The position numbers and the translations under genes are program-made. A stretch of DNA of 64,000 nt from Acidobacteriota bacterium (GTDB taxonomy: Bacteria; Acidobacteriota; Terriglobia; Terriglobales; Acidobacteriaceae): the NCBI GenBank assembly GCA_016196065.1, contig JACPYL010000010.1, forward strand, positions 1,860,001 to 1,924,000. Reading direction: 5' to 3'. The notes beneath the pieces are model-generated. The model searched no databases. It had not been told where the DNA came from and saw only the letters and a list, made by a program, of their open reading frames with translations. Of this stretch, positions 8,121-16,431 are shown piece after piece; the stretch's first letter is position 1; each line of letters begins with the position of its first letter.

Positions 8121-8336
8121 TTAGGTATTGCGTGACCCAACAGCGAGAACCAGCACTCCGCCCACCAACAGCGTGATGCCGACGGCGGGAGGTAATTTTT
8201 CGCTGCTCTGGGTGGTGACTCCAATTTTGGTGTCACCTACTTTTACGCCGTGATTTTCACTGTGAGGAACGGGCACGACAAAGGACAACAGCCCCAGGAC
8301 CAGCAGTACCACTCCTACCAGCACCATATTCTTCAT
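8121..8336 (-). CDS. Small two-helix membrane protein (DUF3185-like)
   Basis: A 71-residue protein: MKNMVLVGVVLLVLGLLSFVVPVPHSENHG, a hydrophilic segment (VKVGDTKIGVTTQSSEKLPP), then AVGITLLVGGVLVLAVGSRNT. The two hydrophobic helices around a short periplasmic segment resemble DUF3185 or similar small membrane proteins of Acidobacteriota. The start at 8336 has GGAGAAA upstream; the gene begins 17 bp after the stop of the lmo0937-type gene, suggesting co-transcription. Confidence 0.75.
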   Translation of the reverse strand: MKNMVLVGVVLLVLGLLSFVVPVPHSENHGVKVGDTKIGVTTQSSEKLPPAVGITLLVGGVLVLAVGSRNT

Positions 8337-8353
8337 GAACGGTATTTCTCCTT

Positions 8354-8506
8354 TTAAGCGACCGGATTCCGTCCCTGGATCACTCGAATCAAAACCACTA
8401 CCACGGCCAAAATCAAAAGAATGTGAATGTAGCCACCTAGCGTGTAGGAACTCACCAATCCCAACAACCACAAGATGAGCAAGATTACGAAAATGGTCCA
8501 AAGCAT
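8354..8506 (-). CDS. lmo0937-type small membrane protein (paralogue of 7586-7741)
   Basis: A 50-residue protein (MLWTIFVILLILWLLGLVSSYTLGGYIHILLILAVVVVLIRVIQGRNPVA). It aligns along its full length with the 51-residue product of 7586-7741 (WTI-hydrophobic-W-L-G, then GGxIH, then hydrophobic and a basic end). The CGGAGG site upstream supports the ATG at 8506 rather than the longer Ser/Thr-rich extension. First gene of a three-gene minus-strand set. Confidence 0.85.
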   Translation of the reverse strand: MLWTIFVILLILWLLGLVSSYTLGGYIHILLILAVVVVLIRVIQGRNPVA

Positions 8507-8843
8507 AGTTTGTAGAGCCTCCGATTCCGGCGATCTTTCAAATGGAGTCGCCGCTTTGTAGTCTGCCAACAATCCGGTCGCCACAACCGTCGTTGTGGTT
8601 GCGCCCTTTTTGTTGCTGGAACTCGCCATACTGTTGCTCGGGTACGCCAAATTATGTTCGGCACCCGACAGGACCCTGTCTACCTCTAGAAGATGGCGAG
8701 TCTAAACTCGCAAATCGCGTTGCGCGATAGCGACAATACTGTATTGCTTCGGATGGCTCGCCGTCGTCTACTACGCAAATGCCGACGCAACCTCAGGCGC
8801 CAGCCAGATTGCGATACTCCAGACTCACTTTGGAGAAATCAAT

Positions 8844-9134
8844 ATGCGCGTTCGTCCCGAGTGGTTCGATGTTTACGCTGCCGCGTTTTTAGAGGCCGAT
8901 CAGGAACAGATCAAGGAACGCGTCGCCCGGGCGCGCAAAGCGATTGTTGATCGTATCCGGACCCTTGAGGCAGGCGAGCCTGCCGTGGACCGCGAAGCAC
9001 GAGATCTCAAGGATGCGTTGAATAAACTACAGATCCTGGTCAGCGTCGCGAACGAGATGAGCCGTCCGCCGCATTTTGGCGCGATTGCTGTTCCTCGCAC
9101 ACAAGCTCGCCCGCAAGTAGATGGTGCGGCGTGA
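8844..9134 (+). CDS. Conserved-looking helical hypothetical protein
   Basis: A 96-residue soluble protein beginning MRVRPEWFDVYAAAFLEADQEQIKERVARARKAIVDRIRTLE and continuing with a second helix (REARDLKDALNKLQILVSVANEM). Predicted to be all helical, possibly a helical hairpin; the last 20 residues are disordered. GGAGAA lies just upstream of the ATG. Codon use is like that of neighbours. I do not recognise a named family. Confidence 0.65.
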   Translation: MRVRPEWFDVYAAAFLEADQEQIKERVARARKAIVDRIRTLEAGEPAVDREARDLKDALNKLQILVSVANEMSRPPHFGAIAVPRTQARPQVDGAA

Positions 9135-9158
9135 GTGCAGCGTAAGATCGTGTTTCCT

Positions 9159-10778
9159 TCAGGGAGTTGTCTTAGCGTCGGAGGTTGACGCCTGTTCGTT
9201 CTTACCTTTGTGGCCAAGATCAAGGCCGAAATGGGGTTCTGACTTTGTGCCGGTGATCTTGATTGGCAGTTCGGTACCCGCTCCGTTCTTTCTAAAGAAT
9301 GGGTCCACCGGTTTCAATAGCACCGACTTCCACCCGCCCATCATCTTTGAAAGGGCGGCGTCGAATCGAGCTCGACCATGGAAATCAAACATATTGCCAT
9401 CCAGGCTGTAGTCGCCAGCCAGCGTTACCTGGGTGCCCGGCATTTCAAAAAACAAGTTCGGAAGATCGACGACAGATTTCTGCAACGTGAAATCGCTCCC
9501 CATTGTTGCAAGCACATTGTCGGGGATTTCGTCCTTGGCCAGCTGTGGCTTGCCCCGGCTCCGCATACTCAGAGCATCGACCTTCTCCTGTATTTTGTCG
9601 TTCGAGAAATGGGCTCCGGTCAGTTGGAACTTCCCCTTCAGAGATAGTCGATCAGCGAGATCGTCGTCGCCTGCAGGCAGATCCAGTCTGGTTCGCAGGT
9701 GGATTTTACCTGTCATCACAGGAGGATCGGTTCGAACCGCCAGTCGCAAAAGGTCCTCGATCTTTCCTCCGTCGATTGTGACATCCAGAAGAATGTGGTG
9801 CCCTTTGGGAGTCGCCGATTTCACAACGAATCCGGTCGCCGTCAGCGGAGTCGAAAGAATCGTGGCATGGACAGGTTGCAGATAAGTGTCGCCGCTTGCA
9901 CCGTCAACGATGGCGTGAAAGGAAGTCTTCAGCGGCACAGGGCGGCCACTGATATTAAGTCGGAAGTCCGGCGTGTCCGTCTGGCCGTCCACAACAATCT
10001 TGCCCAGTTCTCCCTCGTATCGGCCTGTAGACGACAGGATCCCAGCGATACCTTTCAGCGTCCCTAGATCCGCATGGCTGAAACTGTAGTCTCCCCGAAC
10101 CGGGGTCGCACGCGGGTCCTCGGGATGAAAAGGACCGAACTCCCCCTTCGACACGATATCTCCCACGGGCTTCGGGTTGACCAGTGTGGCATTGAATGAG
10201 AGCGGACGGTCCGGGCCAATATCTTTCATTACCAGATCACGAATCTCGAATTCGAGGGGTAACCGGTCCGGCCGAACCGTATTAATCACAAGCTCTGCAT
10301 GCTCGGAGCGGAACTCGTCGACGACAATTTTGATCTTGCCGCCCTTCGGTGCCAGGCTGCGAAACTGTTCACGATCTTCCTTGGGAGGAATATTCAACTG
10401 CAGGCCATTGAGGTAAACAGTTCGAATATGCATCGGTGAACGCAGGAGGCTTAGCACTCCCACTCGAAACCGGAATTCGTCGACGCCAATCAGCGGCTGA
10501 ATCCCTTCCCGATGAATATTGGGATCGCTTTGTCCGTAGATCCGAACACCGGTGCCGATCACTACCAGGCCTTGCGCCACCGATACCTTCAGGCTAGCGA
10601 GTTCGACTCGACTCTGGAAGCGAGTCGATAGCGTGTCAATCACCCGCGCACGGAACAGGGGCTCTGCGTGATGAGCGAGGAATGAGATAAAGATGAGGAA
10701 GACAAGTATGGAGACGAAAATCCAGACAAGAATTGTCTTCCCGCGAGCGCCGATCCATTCCGTACCGATAGCACTCAT
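9159..10778 (-). CDS. AsmA-like envelope protein
   Basis: A 539-residue protein with one N-terminal transmembrane helix (TILVWIFVSILVFLIFISFLAHH) and a long beta-rich periplasmic part. LFRARVIDTLSTRFQSRVELASLKVSVAQGLVVIGTGVRIYG is the typical opening of AsmA-family proteins; later segments (NATLVNPKPVGDIVSKGEFGPFHP, LSLKGKFQLTGAHFSNDKIQEKVDALSMRSRG, VDLPNLFFEMPGTQVTLAGDYSLDG) match the AsmA-like C-terminal region. AsmA/TamB-type proteins are thought to carry lipids between the membranes. The start at MSAIGTEW (10778) is preferred because the 24 residues before it have no signal-like character. Confidence 0.85.
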   Translation of the reverse strand: MSAIGTEWIGARGKTILVWIFVSILVFLIFISFLAHHAEPLFRARVIDTLSTRFQSRVELASLKVSVAQGLVVIGTGVRIYGQSDPNIHREGIQPLIGVDEFRFRVGVLSLLRSPMHIRTVYLNGLQLNIPPKEDREQFRSLAPKGGKIKIVVDEFRSEHAELVINTVRPDRLPLEFEIRDLVMKDIGPDRPLSFNATLVNPKPVGDIVSKGEFGPFHPEDPRATPVRGDYSFSHADLGTLKGIAGILSSTGRYEGELGKIVVDGQTDTPDFRLNISGRPVPLKTSFHAIVDGASGDTYLQPVHATILSTPLTATGFVVKSATPKGHHILLDVTIDGGKIEDLLRLAVRTDPPVMTGKIHLRTRLDLPAGDDDLADRLSLKGKFQLTGAHFSNDKIQEKVDALSMRSRGKPQLAKDEIPDNVLATMGSDFTLQKSVVDLPNLFFEMPGTQVTLAGDYSLDGNMFDFHGRARFDAALSKMMGGWKSVLLKPVDPFFRKNGAGTELPIKITGTKSEPHFGLDLGHKGKNEQASTSDAKTTP

Positions 10779-10859
10779 GGTTGCACCGTCGAGCCAGGAA
10801 AAGTTTGGAAAAGACAAGGGTGGGCAAGTGAAGAGATCTCCATTGCCCACCCATATTTC

Positions 10860-12053
10860 CTACTTCTGTGATTTATCAGCCGGTGGACGATCGTCTCGCT
10901 GAGATCTTCCCTGCTGCTGAGGCGGCTGATGCTTCTGCTGCCATTTTTGCTGCTGTTGTTCCTCGCGCTGTTGGAGCTGCTGTGTCTGCTGTTGATGCCG
11001 CTGTTCGACCTGCTGTTTTTTCGCGTCGTCGGCATTCTGGCGAGCTTCTTTCTGGTGGTCCCTATCCTGTCTCTGCTGGAGCTTCTGTCGATCCTGTTCC
11101 TGCTGGCGAAACAACTTGTCTTGGTCCTGCTGATATTTGGTATCCCGCTTCGCATTCCCGCTATTCACAGGCTCGGGACGATCACGGCGCGGAAGATCAT
11201 TCGCATGCGAACTGTTCCCCCGATTGTTGTCGTTGCCGTTGTTTCTGTTGTCTGCAGGATTTGAAGCCGGCGAGTTCCCGTTCGAGCGGGTGTCCCGTCG
11301 ATTCGCGGGCGGATTGTACGCTCCACCTGCTTCCCGAGCCGGCACGGCCGATCGATCGCGCAGCGCTCCTGGCTTGTCTGTAGCCGCAATCGGAGGCTTT
11401 CCGCGATTTTCCGACGCCCGCAATTGCCGGTCAGACCGAGCTTCTCGGATATGCTCGGTTTGAGCTGCGACCGGAGGTATGTGCCGTTCTCGCCCAACCG
11501 CTTCCTGCTGCGCCGTCGGACGCGCACTCACGCCGCCATTTCCACCGTTGTAACTGACGCGATTGACTGCCCGATTGATCACGGTAGTGTTGTATACATT
11601 GCGAATGTTGGTGACGTTCACGTTCGTCACGGACCGGTTATAGAAGAAGTGGTCGCGATCCCAGCGTCCGCCTTGATACCCATCACCGAAATATCCAAAT
11701 CCGTAATTGATCCCGCCGTAAAATCCGACTTGCGGTCCCCAGTATCCATCGTAGAAACGATAGCCGTTGCCGACCCAAGCCCAATATCCGGGAGTCCAGT
11801 ACAAGCCGGGTTCCGGCGCCATTACCCAGGTACCGGGAACCCAGTAGTAGTCGTCATAGTCGTTGTCAAAGTCCCAATATCCGGGGTTCCAGATATACCC
11901 TTCCTCCGGGCAAGGCGGCTGCTCATAAATCGGCAGGGCGGGGGGACCGAACGACACCGCGATCGAGATCTGCGCAAAAGCGGGCGCGGCCAATGCAAGA
12001 AGTGCGACTGCGAAAAGCACAACACGAAATGAACGAAAGGAATCCATAGCCAT
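10860..12053 (-). CDS. Exported WxxGxW-repeat protein with Gln-rich tail
   Basis: A 397-residue exported protein. The start at MAMDSFRSFRVVLFAVALLALAAPAFAQ (12053) gives a clean signal peptide. Residues about 45-140 contain repeated WxxGxW-type units (YIWNPGYW, YYWVPGTW, LYWTPGYWAW, FYDGYWGPQVGFYGG), the hallmark of the YXWGXW repeat family of outer-surface proteins. A basic Asn/Arg/Ser-rich middle region leads to a C-terminal segment (about 300-397) dominated by Gln, Arg and Lys, probably a long charged helix or disordered. Function unknown; likely an envelope structural protein. It ends 82 bp after the start of the AsmA-like gene, so the two may be co-transcribed. Confidence 0.85.
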   Translation of the reverse strand: MAMDSFRSFRVVLFAVALLALAAPAFAQISIAVSFGPPALPIYEQPPCPEEGYIWNPGYWDFDNDYDDYYWVPGTWVMAPEPGLYWTPGYWAWVGNGYRFYDGYWGPQVGFYGGINYGFGYFGDGYQGGRWDRDHFFYNRSVTNVNVTNIRNVYNTTVINRAVNRVSYNGGNGGVSARPTAQQEAVGRERHIPPVAAQTEHIREARSDRQLRASENRGKPPIAATDKPGALRDRSAVPAREAGGAYNPPANRRDTRSNGNSPASNPADNRNNGNDNNRGNSSHANDLPRRDRPEPVNSGNAKRDTKYQQDQDKLFRQQEQDRQKLQQRQDRDHQKEARQNADDAKKQQVEQRHQQQTQQLQQREEQQQQKWQQKHQPPQQQGRSQRDDRPPADKSQK

Positions 12054-12247
12054 CCGATTTCCTCTACCCGTCGCCCTTCGATTTACCCGGTCTTGCCTTG
12101 CTTCTGCGGGTTGCGAGGTTGACGGCATCAATTTCGCCAAAGGGCTGAGCAGGATTACGTATCTCCGCCGTGGCGAGAAGTTTCTAAACCTGCCTGACAA
12201 AATAAGAGGGGAACATTTCGCCTTGGCGAATCTTCCCCCTCGGTCAT

Positions 12248-12445
12248 CTACGCGGACTTGCGGTTCTTCTGCTGGTCCTGATCGAATTGCTCGTCGCTCT
12301 GTCCAGGCCGGCGGTTCTGGTTGTCCTGTTGCGTGCCGCCCTGGCGGCGCTGTTCGTTCTGCTCACCCTGCTGATCTTGCTGCGGATTCTTGTTGGTTGG
12401 ATTCTGTTGACCTGTCTGCTGTCCGGACTGTTTTTCGTTATCCAT
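12248..12445 (-). CDS. Small Gln/Asn-rich hydrophilic protein
   Basis: A 65-residue protein (MDNEKQSGQQTGQQNPTNKNPQQDQQGEQNEQRRQGG...) that is over one third Gln and has no hydrophobic core; it must be intrinsically disordered. AAAGGAGCC upstream gives a good ribosome binding site. Low-complexity hydrophilic proteins of this kind accompany desiccation or stress genes in soil bacteria, but that role is a guess. It lies upstream of, and co-directional with, the WxxGxW-repeat gene. Confidence 0.6.
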   Translation of the reverse strand: MDNEKQSGQQTGQQNPTNKNPQQDQQGEQNEQRRQGGTQQDNQNRRPGQSDEQFDQDQQKNRKSA

Positions 12446-12872
12446 GATGTAAGGCTCCTTTCAATTGACTACGTCGTTATGACGGGTGGAAACTCGGCGA
12501 GCTAGCGACGAAGTGGCGCGTTCCGTTAGCGCAGCCGCCGAGAGCATTTTGCGTATGAATGTGCTGTTGTCACCGTCCACCCTAAGATTGCAAATGTTCC
12601 ATAGAGGATGGCTGACGCAGGAAAAGAATTAGAACCAGTTCGCCTCATCGGCAAAATGGACTACGCTCCTACTGGAAAATGTGTAGGGAAAAAGGATCTG
12701 TTGAAGAGTGCCGGGGCAAATTGCGGCTGGCTCAGACAAACAACTCGTTTGGTCCGGGATAATTCTCAAACTTGCCCCACCCTGAAGTCGCGTTCTTCGC
12801 GACTCTAGTATGGGATTCCGGAACCTCGTTCCCTTGAGATTCCGGGAGCACCCCGTCCCCGGACCCGTCTTT
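12446..12872. other. Intergenic region, nothing recognised
   Basis: No reading frame here has protein-like composition, a ribosome binding site or a recognisable domain. Near the right end GATTCCGG occurs twice about 25 bp apart, but a terminator with a T tract is not evident. The region must contain the promoter of the Gln-rich gene. Confidence 0.4.
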
Positions 12873-14567
12873 CTACTCGATTGCGAATGTGGTCTCGGGC
12901 TCGATTCCCTGTTTCGCGATCTGGTCGCGCACGTGCATTTTCAACCGGTAGACTCCGGGCTCCAGCTCATTTGCTGAGAATGTCTTTTCGAGCGTTAACT
13001 GACCCGATGGCGGATGTGACTTGTCCACGAGTTGTGTTCCATGCAGGACCGTTTTCTTCGTTCGTTCCTGAATGACATCGAACTCCACGCTCGCGTCTGA
13101 CTTGCCGCTCGCTTCGTCCACCACCAGGTTATAAACCTGCATCCAGACGTTAAGTGTTTCGCCGCGCTTGAAAACCGGAGCTTTGGACGCCGTACTATGC
13201 ACCCTTGGCCGCACTAGCGTATCCCCAATCACAAAGGGACCGTGACCCATGTCTTTGGCGGGCACGCGTTCCATTTTGTCCGCGAGAATCACTGAAGACG
13301 CGGAAAGTTCTTCATCGAAGTTCGGCACGTCCAAGCTTTGGCGCCATGTCCCGACATGATCGCTGTGTAGATCCTTCACGACAATCTCCAGCAGGTACCG
13401 CCCCGGCGCCAGCGGAAGCGATTTGCCGTAGACGGAGGATTTACCCAACATTTGTGGCAAGTAATTCTGAGCAACATCCATCTGGACGGTATCCTCAAAC
13501 GTCTGCGCAATGCGCCCGCCAATGGTCGTGACCTGACCGTAAATGTTGACCGCTCCACGCGCCACTCCGTTCTCGTTTGAGTACGTCATGTCCTGGTTTT
13601 GGATCTGGACTGTGACCGGGACCAACGCGACATTGCTGGTTGCTCTCACGTAATTCGCCAGCACCTCAAACGGCATGGTGTGATAGTCAACTTTGTGAGT
13701 GACGATGGACTGCAGATCCTTGAACTTGGGTGGGTGATTCAGTCTGGAGAAGCGGTCGAGGTCGTCAAATAGTTTGCTATTGTCCCTCGGGAACTTCTGC
13801 AATCGCTGCTGCCCTGATGGAACATGCGCCAGGACGTCTTTCTCGTTCGGATCCATCGTCATGTGGTAATCGCCGCACATGCACGGGTCTACGAACTCAA
13901 TCACGATATCCTGCCCGACATCCGCGATGTACCGATAGCGCCACTGCTCGAACGGAAATGTTTGGGTTGCGCCCCCACCCTGATTGACCGGGTAATCATA
14001 CGTTCCGCCAGAAGGATGCGATTCAATCTCGTCCGGTGGCCCGTAAACGATGTAGATCCGTCCGCGGTCAGTTTTCCACCCCGGAATGCCGGAGCCGAAA
14101 CGCTCGTTGGCATACATGACGCGCCGGAAGTACTCATCGCGAAATTCATTTTCGACCGTATCCGGCGTAGGATCGCGCCGGCCCCAGAATCCCTCGACGA
14201 ACTTCTGCCGCTCTTCGTCGTTGCTCAGCAACTTGAAGGCTGCCCGCTCTTCTTCCGTGATGATCCAAGGCACTTCCTGATCTAACCAGTTTTTGTATGC
14301 CGAACCTTCCTCGGAGAGCCTGGCCTTGTTAGTCTTCTTCTTTCCCGGCAAAGACCGCTTTAGAGCATCGCCCTCGCCGGCTACGGGCTGTGTCGAGGTA
14401 GTGACAGAAGGCGTATCTTCGCTGGCAGACTGACCTTTTGCTGAAGAAGCCCTCGCCACCAATGTCGTTTGGGACAGCGGCATCGCCGACGGTGCGATCG
14501 GACGTTTGTACGGTGCGGAGAGACTCAAAACAAACACCAAGGCTGGCGCAAGACTGGAACCGAACAT
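12873..14567 (-). CDS. Exported GWxTD-domain protein
   Basis: A 564-residue exported protein. The start at MFGSSLAPALVFVLSLSAP gives a signal peptide; AAGGAGCTGCT precedes it. The GWxTD domain lies at about residues 120-260: EERAAFKLLSNDEERQKFVEGFWGRRDPTP, EYFRRVMYANERFG, then PGWKTDRGRIYIVYGPPDEIE. The second half is beta-rich (PFEVLANYVRATSNVALVPVTVQIQNQDMTY; KRGETLNVWMQVYNLVVDEASGKSDASVEFDV). GWxTD proteins are typical of Acidobacteriota and Bacteroidota, exported, and of unknown role. A basic region before the domain (residues 75-100) contains a likely processing or linker segment. Confidence 0.92.
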   Translation of the reverse strand: MFGSSLAPALVFVLSLSAPYKRPIAPSAMPLSQTTLVARASSAKGQSASEDTPSVTTSTQPVAGEGDALKRSLPGKKKTNKARLSEEGSAYKNWLDQEVPWIITEEERAAFKLLSNDEERQKFVEGFWGRRDPTPDTVENEFRDEYFRRVMYANERFGSGIPGWKTDRGRIYIVYGPPDEIESHPSGGTYDYPVNQGGGATQTFPFEQWRYRYIADVGQDIVIEFVDPCMCGDYHMTMDPNEKDVLAHVPSGQQRLQKFPRDNSKLFDDLDRFSRLNHPPKFKDLQSIVTHKVDYHTMPFEVLANYVRATSNVALVPVTVQIQNQDMTYSNENGVARGAVNIYGQVTTIGGRIAQTFEDTVQMDVAQNYLPQMLGKSSVYGKSLPLAPGRYLLEIVVKDLHSDHVGTWRQSLDVPNFDEELSASSVILADKMERVPAKDMGHGPFVIGDTLVRPRVHSTASKAPVFKRGETLNVWMQVYNLVVDEASGKSDASVEFDVIQERTKKTVLHGTQLVDKSHPPSGQLTLEKTFSANELEPGVYRLKMHVRDQIAKQGIEPETTFAIE

Positions 14568-14751
14568 AGCAGCTCCTTCAAGGATGTTTTGAAATGCAGG
14601 AGAAAAGACGGGCCCAACCGTAGGATGCAGATCGGGGCTTTTGGGATATCCACGTGCGGACAAACCTGCGAAACCGATAACATCTGCACATCAGAGTTTC
14701 TCGGCCCGCTGCCCGCCGCGTGCGCCTTGCGATGCGGCACCTAATTGCTTT

Positions 14752-14780
14752 TGGGTGGCGCAGCGGTTTACCGCTGCGAT
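14752..14780 (+). repeat. REP-like palindromic repeat, copy 1
   Basis: A 29-bp sequence identical to 20809-20837, with the inverted repeat GCAGCGG-TTTA-CCGCTGC at its core. It sits 12 bp from the end of the propeller lipoprotein gene, in a non-coding gap, as REP-type elements do. A degenerate third copy is near 16035-16065. Confidence 0.75.
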
Positions 14781-14791
14781 GGGCGGACCCG

Positions 14792-15928
14792 CTAGTGCAA
14801 GGTGGCAATCGTAATCAGTGTCGCACCGGCCGCCGGGAAAGGTGATCCACTGAGCATGGTTAGCACCCCGGTCGTCGCGTCAATGCTGAAGCCGGTAATC
14901 GCATTCCCTCCCGGATTCGCCGCATAGAGGTATTTACCGGGATTCACAGCGACAGTTGCGCTGCAGTTGCTGAAACCGAACGGAGTGCCTGCGATCGGAG
15001 TCAGCGAGCCGTCGGCCGAATTCACACTAAATGCGGATATCGTCCCATTGCTATTGTTGCAGGTGTAGAGGAACTTTCCCGAAGGGGCCAGGCCAAGAAA
15101 CATATCTCCATCGACTGCCGAAAACGGGGAACCCGCAACCGGAGTCGGAGTTCCGCTCACGGGATCGATGGTCATTCCGATCACCGCATTATTGCTGGGA
15201 ACAGTCGCATAAACAGTGAGGCCCGCTGGGGCGACCACAAGGTTGTAAGGTCCCGTGCTCAACGGCGTCGCGAAAGGTGACCCCACCACCGGAGCGAGTG
15301 CGCCTGTCCCCGGATTGAGCGCGTAGACCGAGAAGCCAGTATCGACGGTGTTCCCGGTCGTGTACAAGAACTTGCCAGATGGATCAACGGCACCGGCAAA
15401 CGGAAAACTCCCGTCGGAAAAAGGGGAATTCGCCAATGGACTCAGAAAGCCTGTGGAACTGTTAAAGCTGAACGCGGCTACTCCGAGCGCGAACGGGGCA
15501 TACAAATACTTGCCTGAAGAATCCATCGCGAGACTTCCACTACCTCCGCCGCCGATCGCAAAAGGCGAGCCGGTTACAGGAGTCAAGCCCCCAGTAGTTT
15601 GGTTGATTGAAAAGACTTTGATGTGGTCGGCAGTTGCATCAATGGCGAGCAGGAATTTCCCAGAAGCGGCACTGAGCATATTGCCAGTAATGAATTGGCC
15701 AAGGTCTGCGTCCGGGGTGGACGCAAGAGCGGTCAGCATCCCGGTGCTGCTGTTAATCGAAAAAGCCTGAATGCCCGCGGAATTGCTCGCAAACAAAACT
15801 TCATGAGCGGTCGGAGGGGGTGGAGGCGGAGGGTTGGTGCCGGCGCTGCCTCCTCCGCAACCTGCCATGAATGCGCCGAAGAGACTGGCAGTGATGAGGG
15901 CGTACAGCGCTTTTCGCAACATCGACAT
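14792..15928 (-). CDS. Lactonase-like beta-propeller lipoprotein
   Basis: A 378-residue lipoprotein: signal MSMLRKALYALITASLFGAFMAGCGGG with a lipobox ending at Cys24 and then a proline run. The rest is a series of about seven blade repeats, each carrying IxxFSxNxxTGxLTPVxGSPF followed by PSGKFLYxxN, the signature of the lactonase/YVTN-type propeller family (6-phosphogluconolactonase fold). Such lipoproteins are numerous in Acidobacteriota; a lactonase reaction is not assured since catalytic residues of the true 6-phosphogluconolactonases cannot be matched by eye. It probably acts on or binds an extracellular ligand. Confidence 0.85.
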   Translation of the reverse strand: MSMLRKALYALITASLFGAFMAGCGGGSAGTNPPPPPPPTAHEVLFASNSAGIQAFSINSSTGMLTALASTPDADLGQFITGNMLSAASGKFLLAIDATADHIKVFSINQTTGGLTPVTGSPFAIGGGGSGSLAMDSSGKYLYAPFALGVAAFSFNSSTGFLSPLANSPFSDGSFPFAGAVDPSGKFLYTTGNTVDTGFSVYALNPGTGALAPVVGSPFATPLSTGPYNLVVAPAGLTVYATVPSNNAVIGMTIDPVSGTPTPVAGSPFSAVDGDMFLGLAPSGKFLYTCNNSNGTISAFSVNSADGSLTPIAGTPFGFSNCSATVAVNPGKYLYAANPGGNAITGFSIDATTGVLTMLSGSPFPAAGATLITIATLH

Positions 15929-16431
15929 TTCAACGCACCTCGGAGCGTCGAAGAAAGTCTAGCGCACAGGGCGTGGGACTTCCAAGGGCTCGATTGGTCG
16001 ACTATCGAAAATAGCCAACTCGAATTCCTTTTCGATGGCACATCGGCTTACCGCTGCAGATAGGTGGGATTTGTTTGCTAAAGCGCACATGGCCACTTGC
16101 TTTTGTCCCTTCGACTGCTCGCAGCTACAGTTTTTGGCAAGAGCCCCAACTAAGTATTAGACCCTACATAGTGTTCTGCTCTAAAGACGAAAGCCCCTCG
16201 TTGTGTCCAACCTTCAGCAGCCGCACGACGGGCATGCTTGCCTTTGGCAAAGCCGTCATAAACCTCGTTCCTTCTTGACATAGGCGATCAGAAGGGGCAA
16301 AGTATTCAGGTTTTTCAACATAGATCGTTTTCTACTGGCGACGCCATCGTTATATAGCCGTCTCACGGTGAGCCGCCAGGGTGCTAAAGGTAATAATAGT
16401 TTTGTAACTGAGGCGGCGTGGAGGACTGATC
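15929..16431. other. Intergenic region with a degenerate REP-like copy
   Basis: No credible gene. Around 16035-16082 lies a degraded copy of the repeat (CGGCTTACCGCTGCAGATAG, followed by GGGATTTGTTTGCTAAAG, which parallels the flank of the copy at 20809). The 3' end carries TGGAGGA just before the GTG start of the sensor kinase at 16432. Confidence 0.5.
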
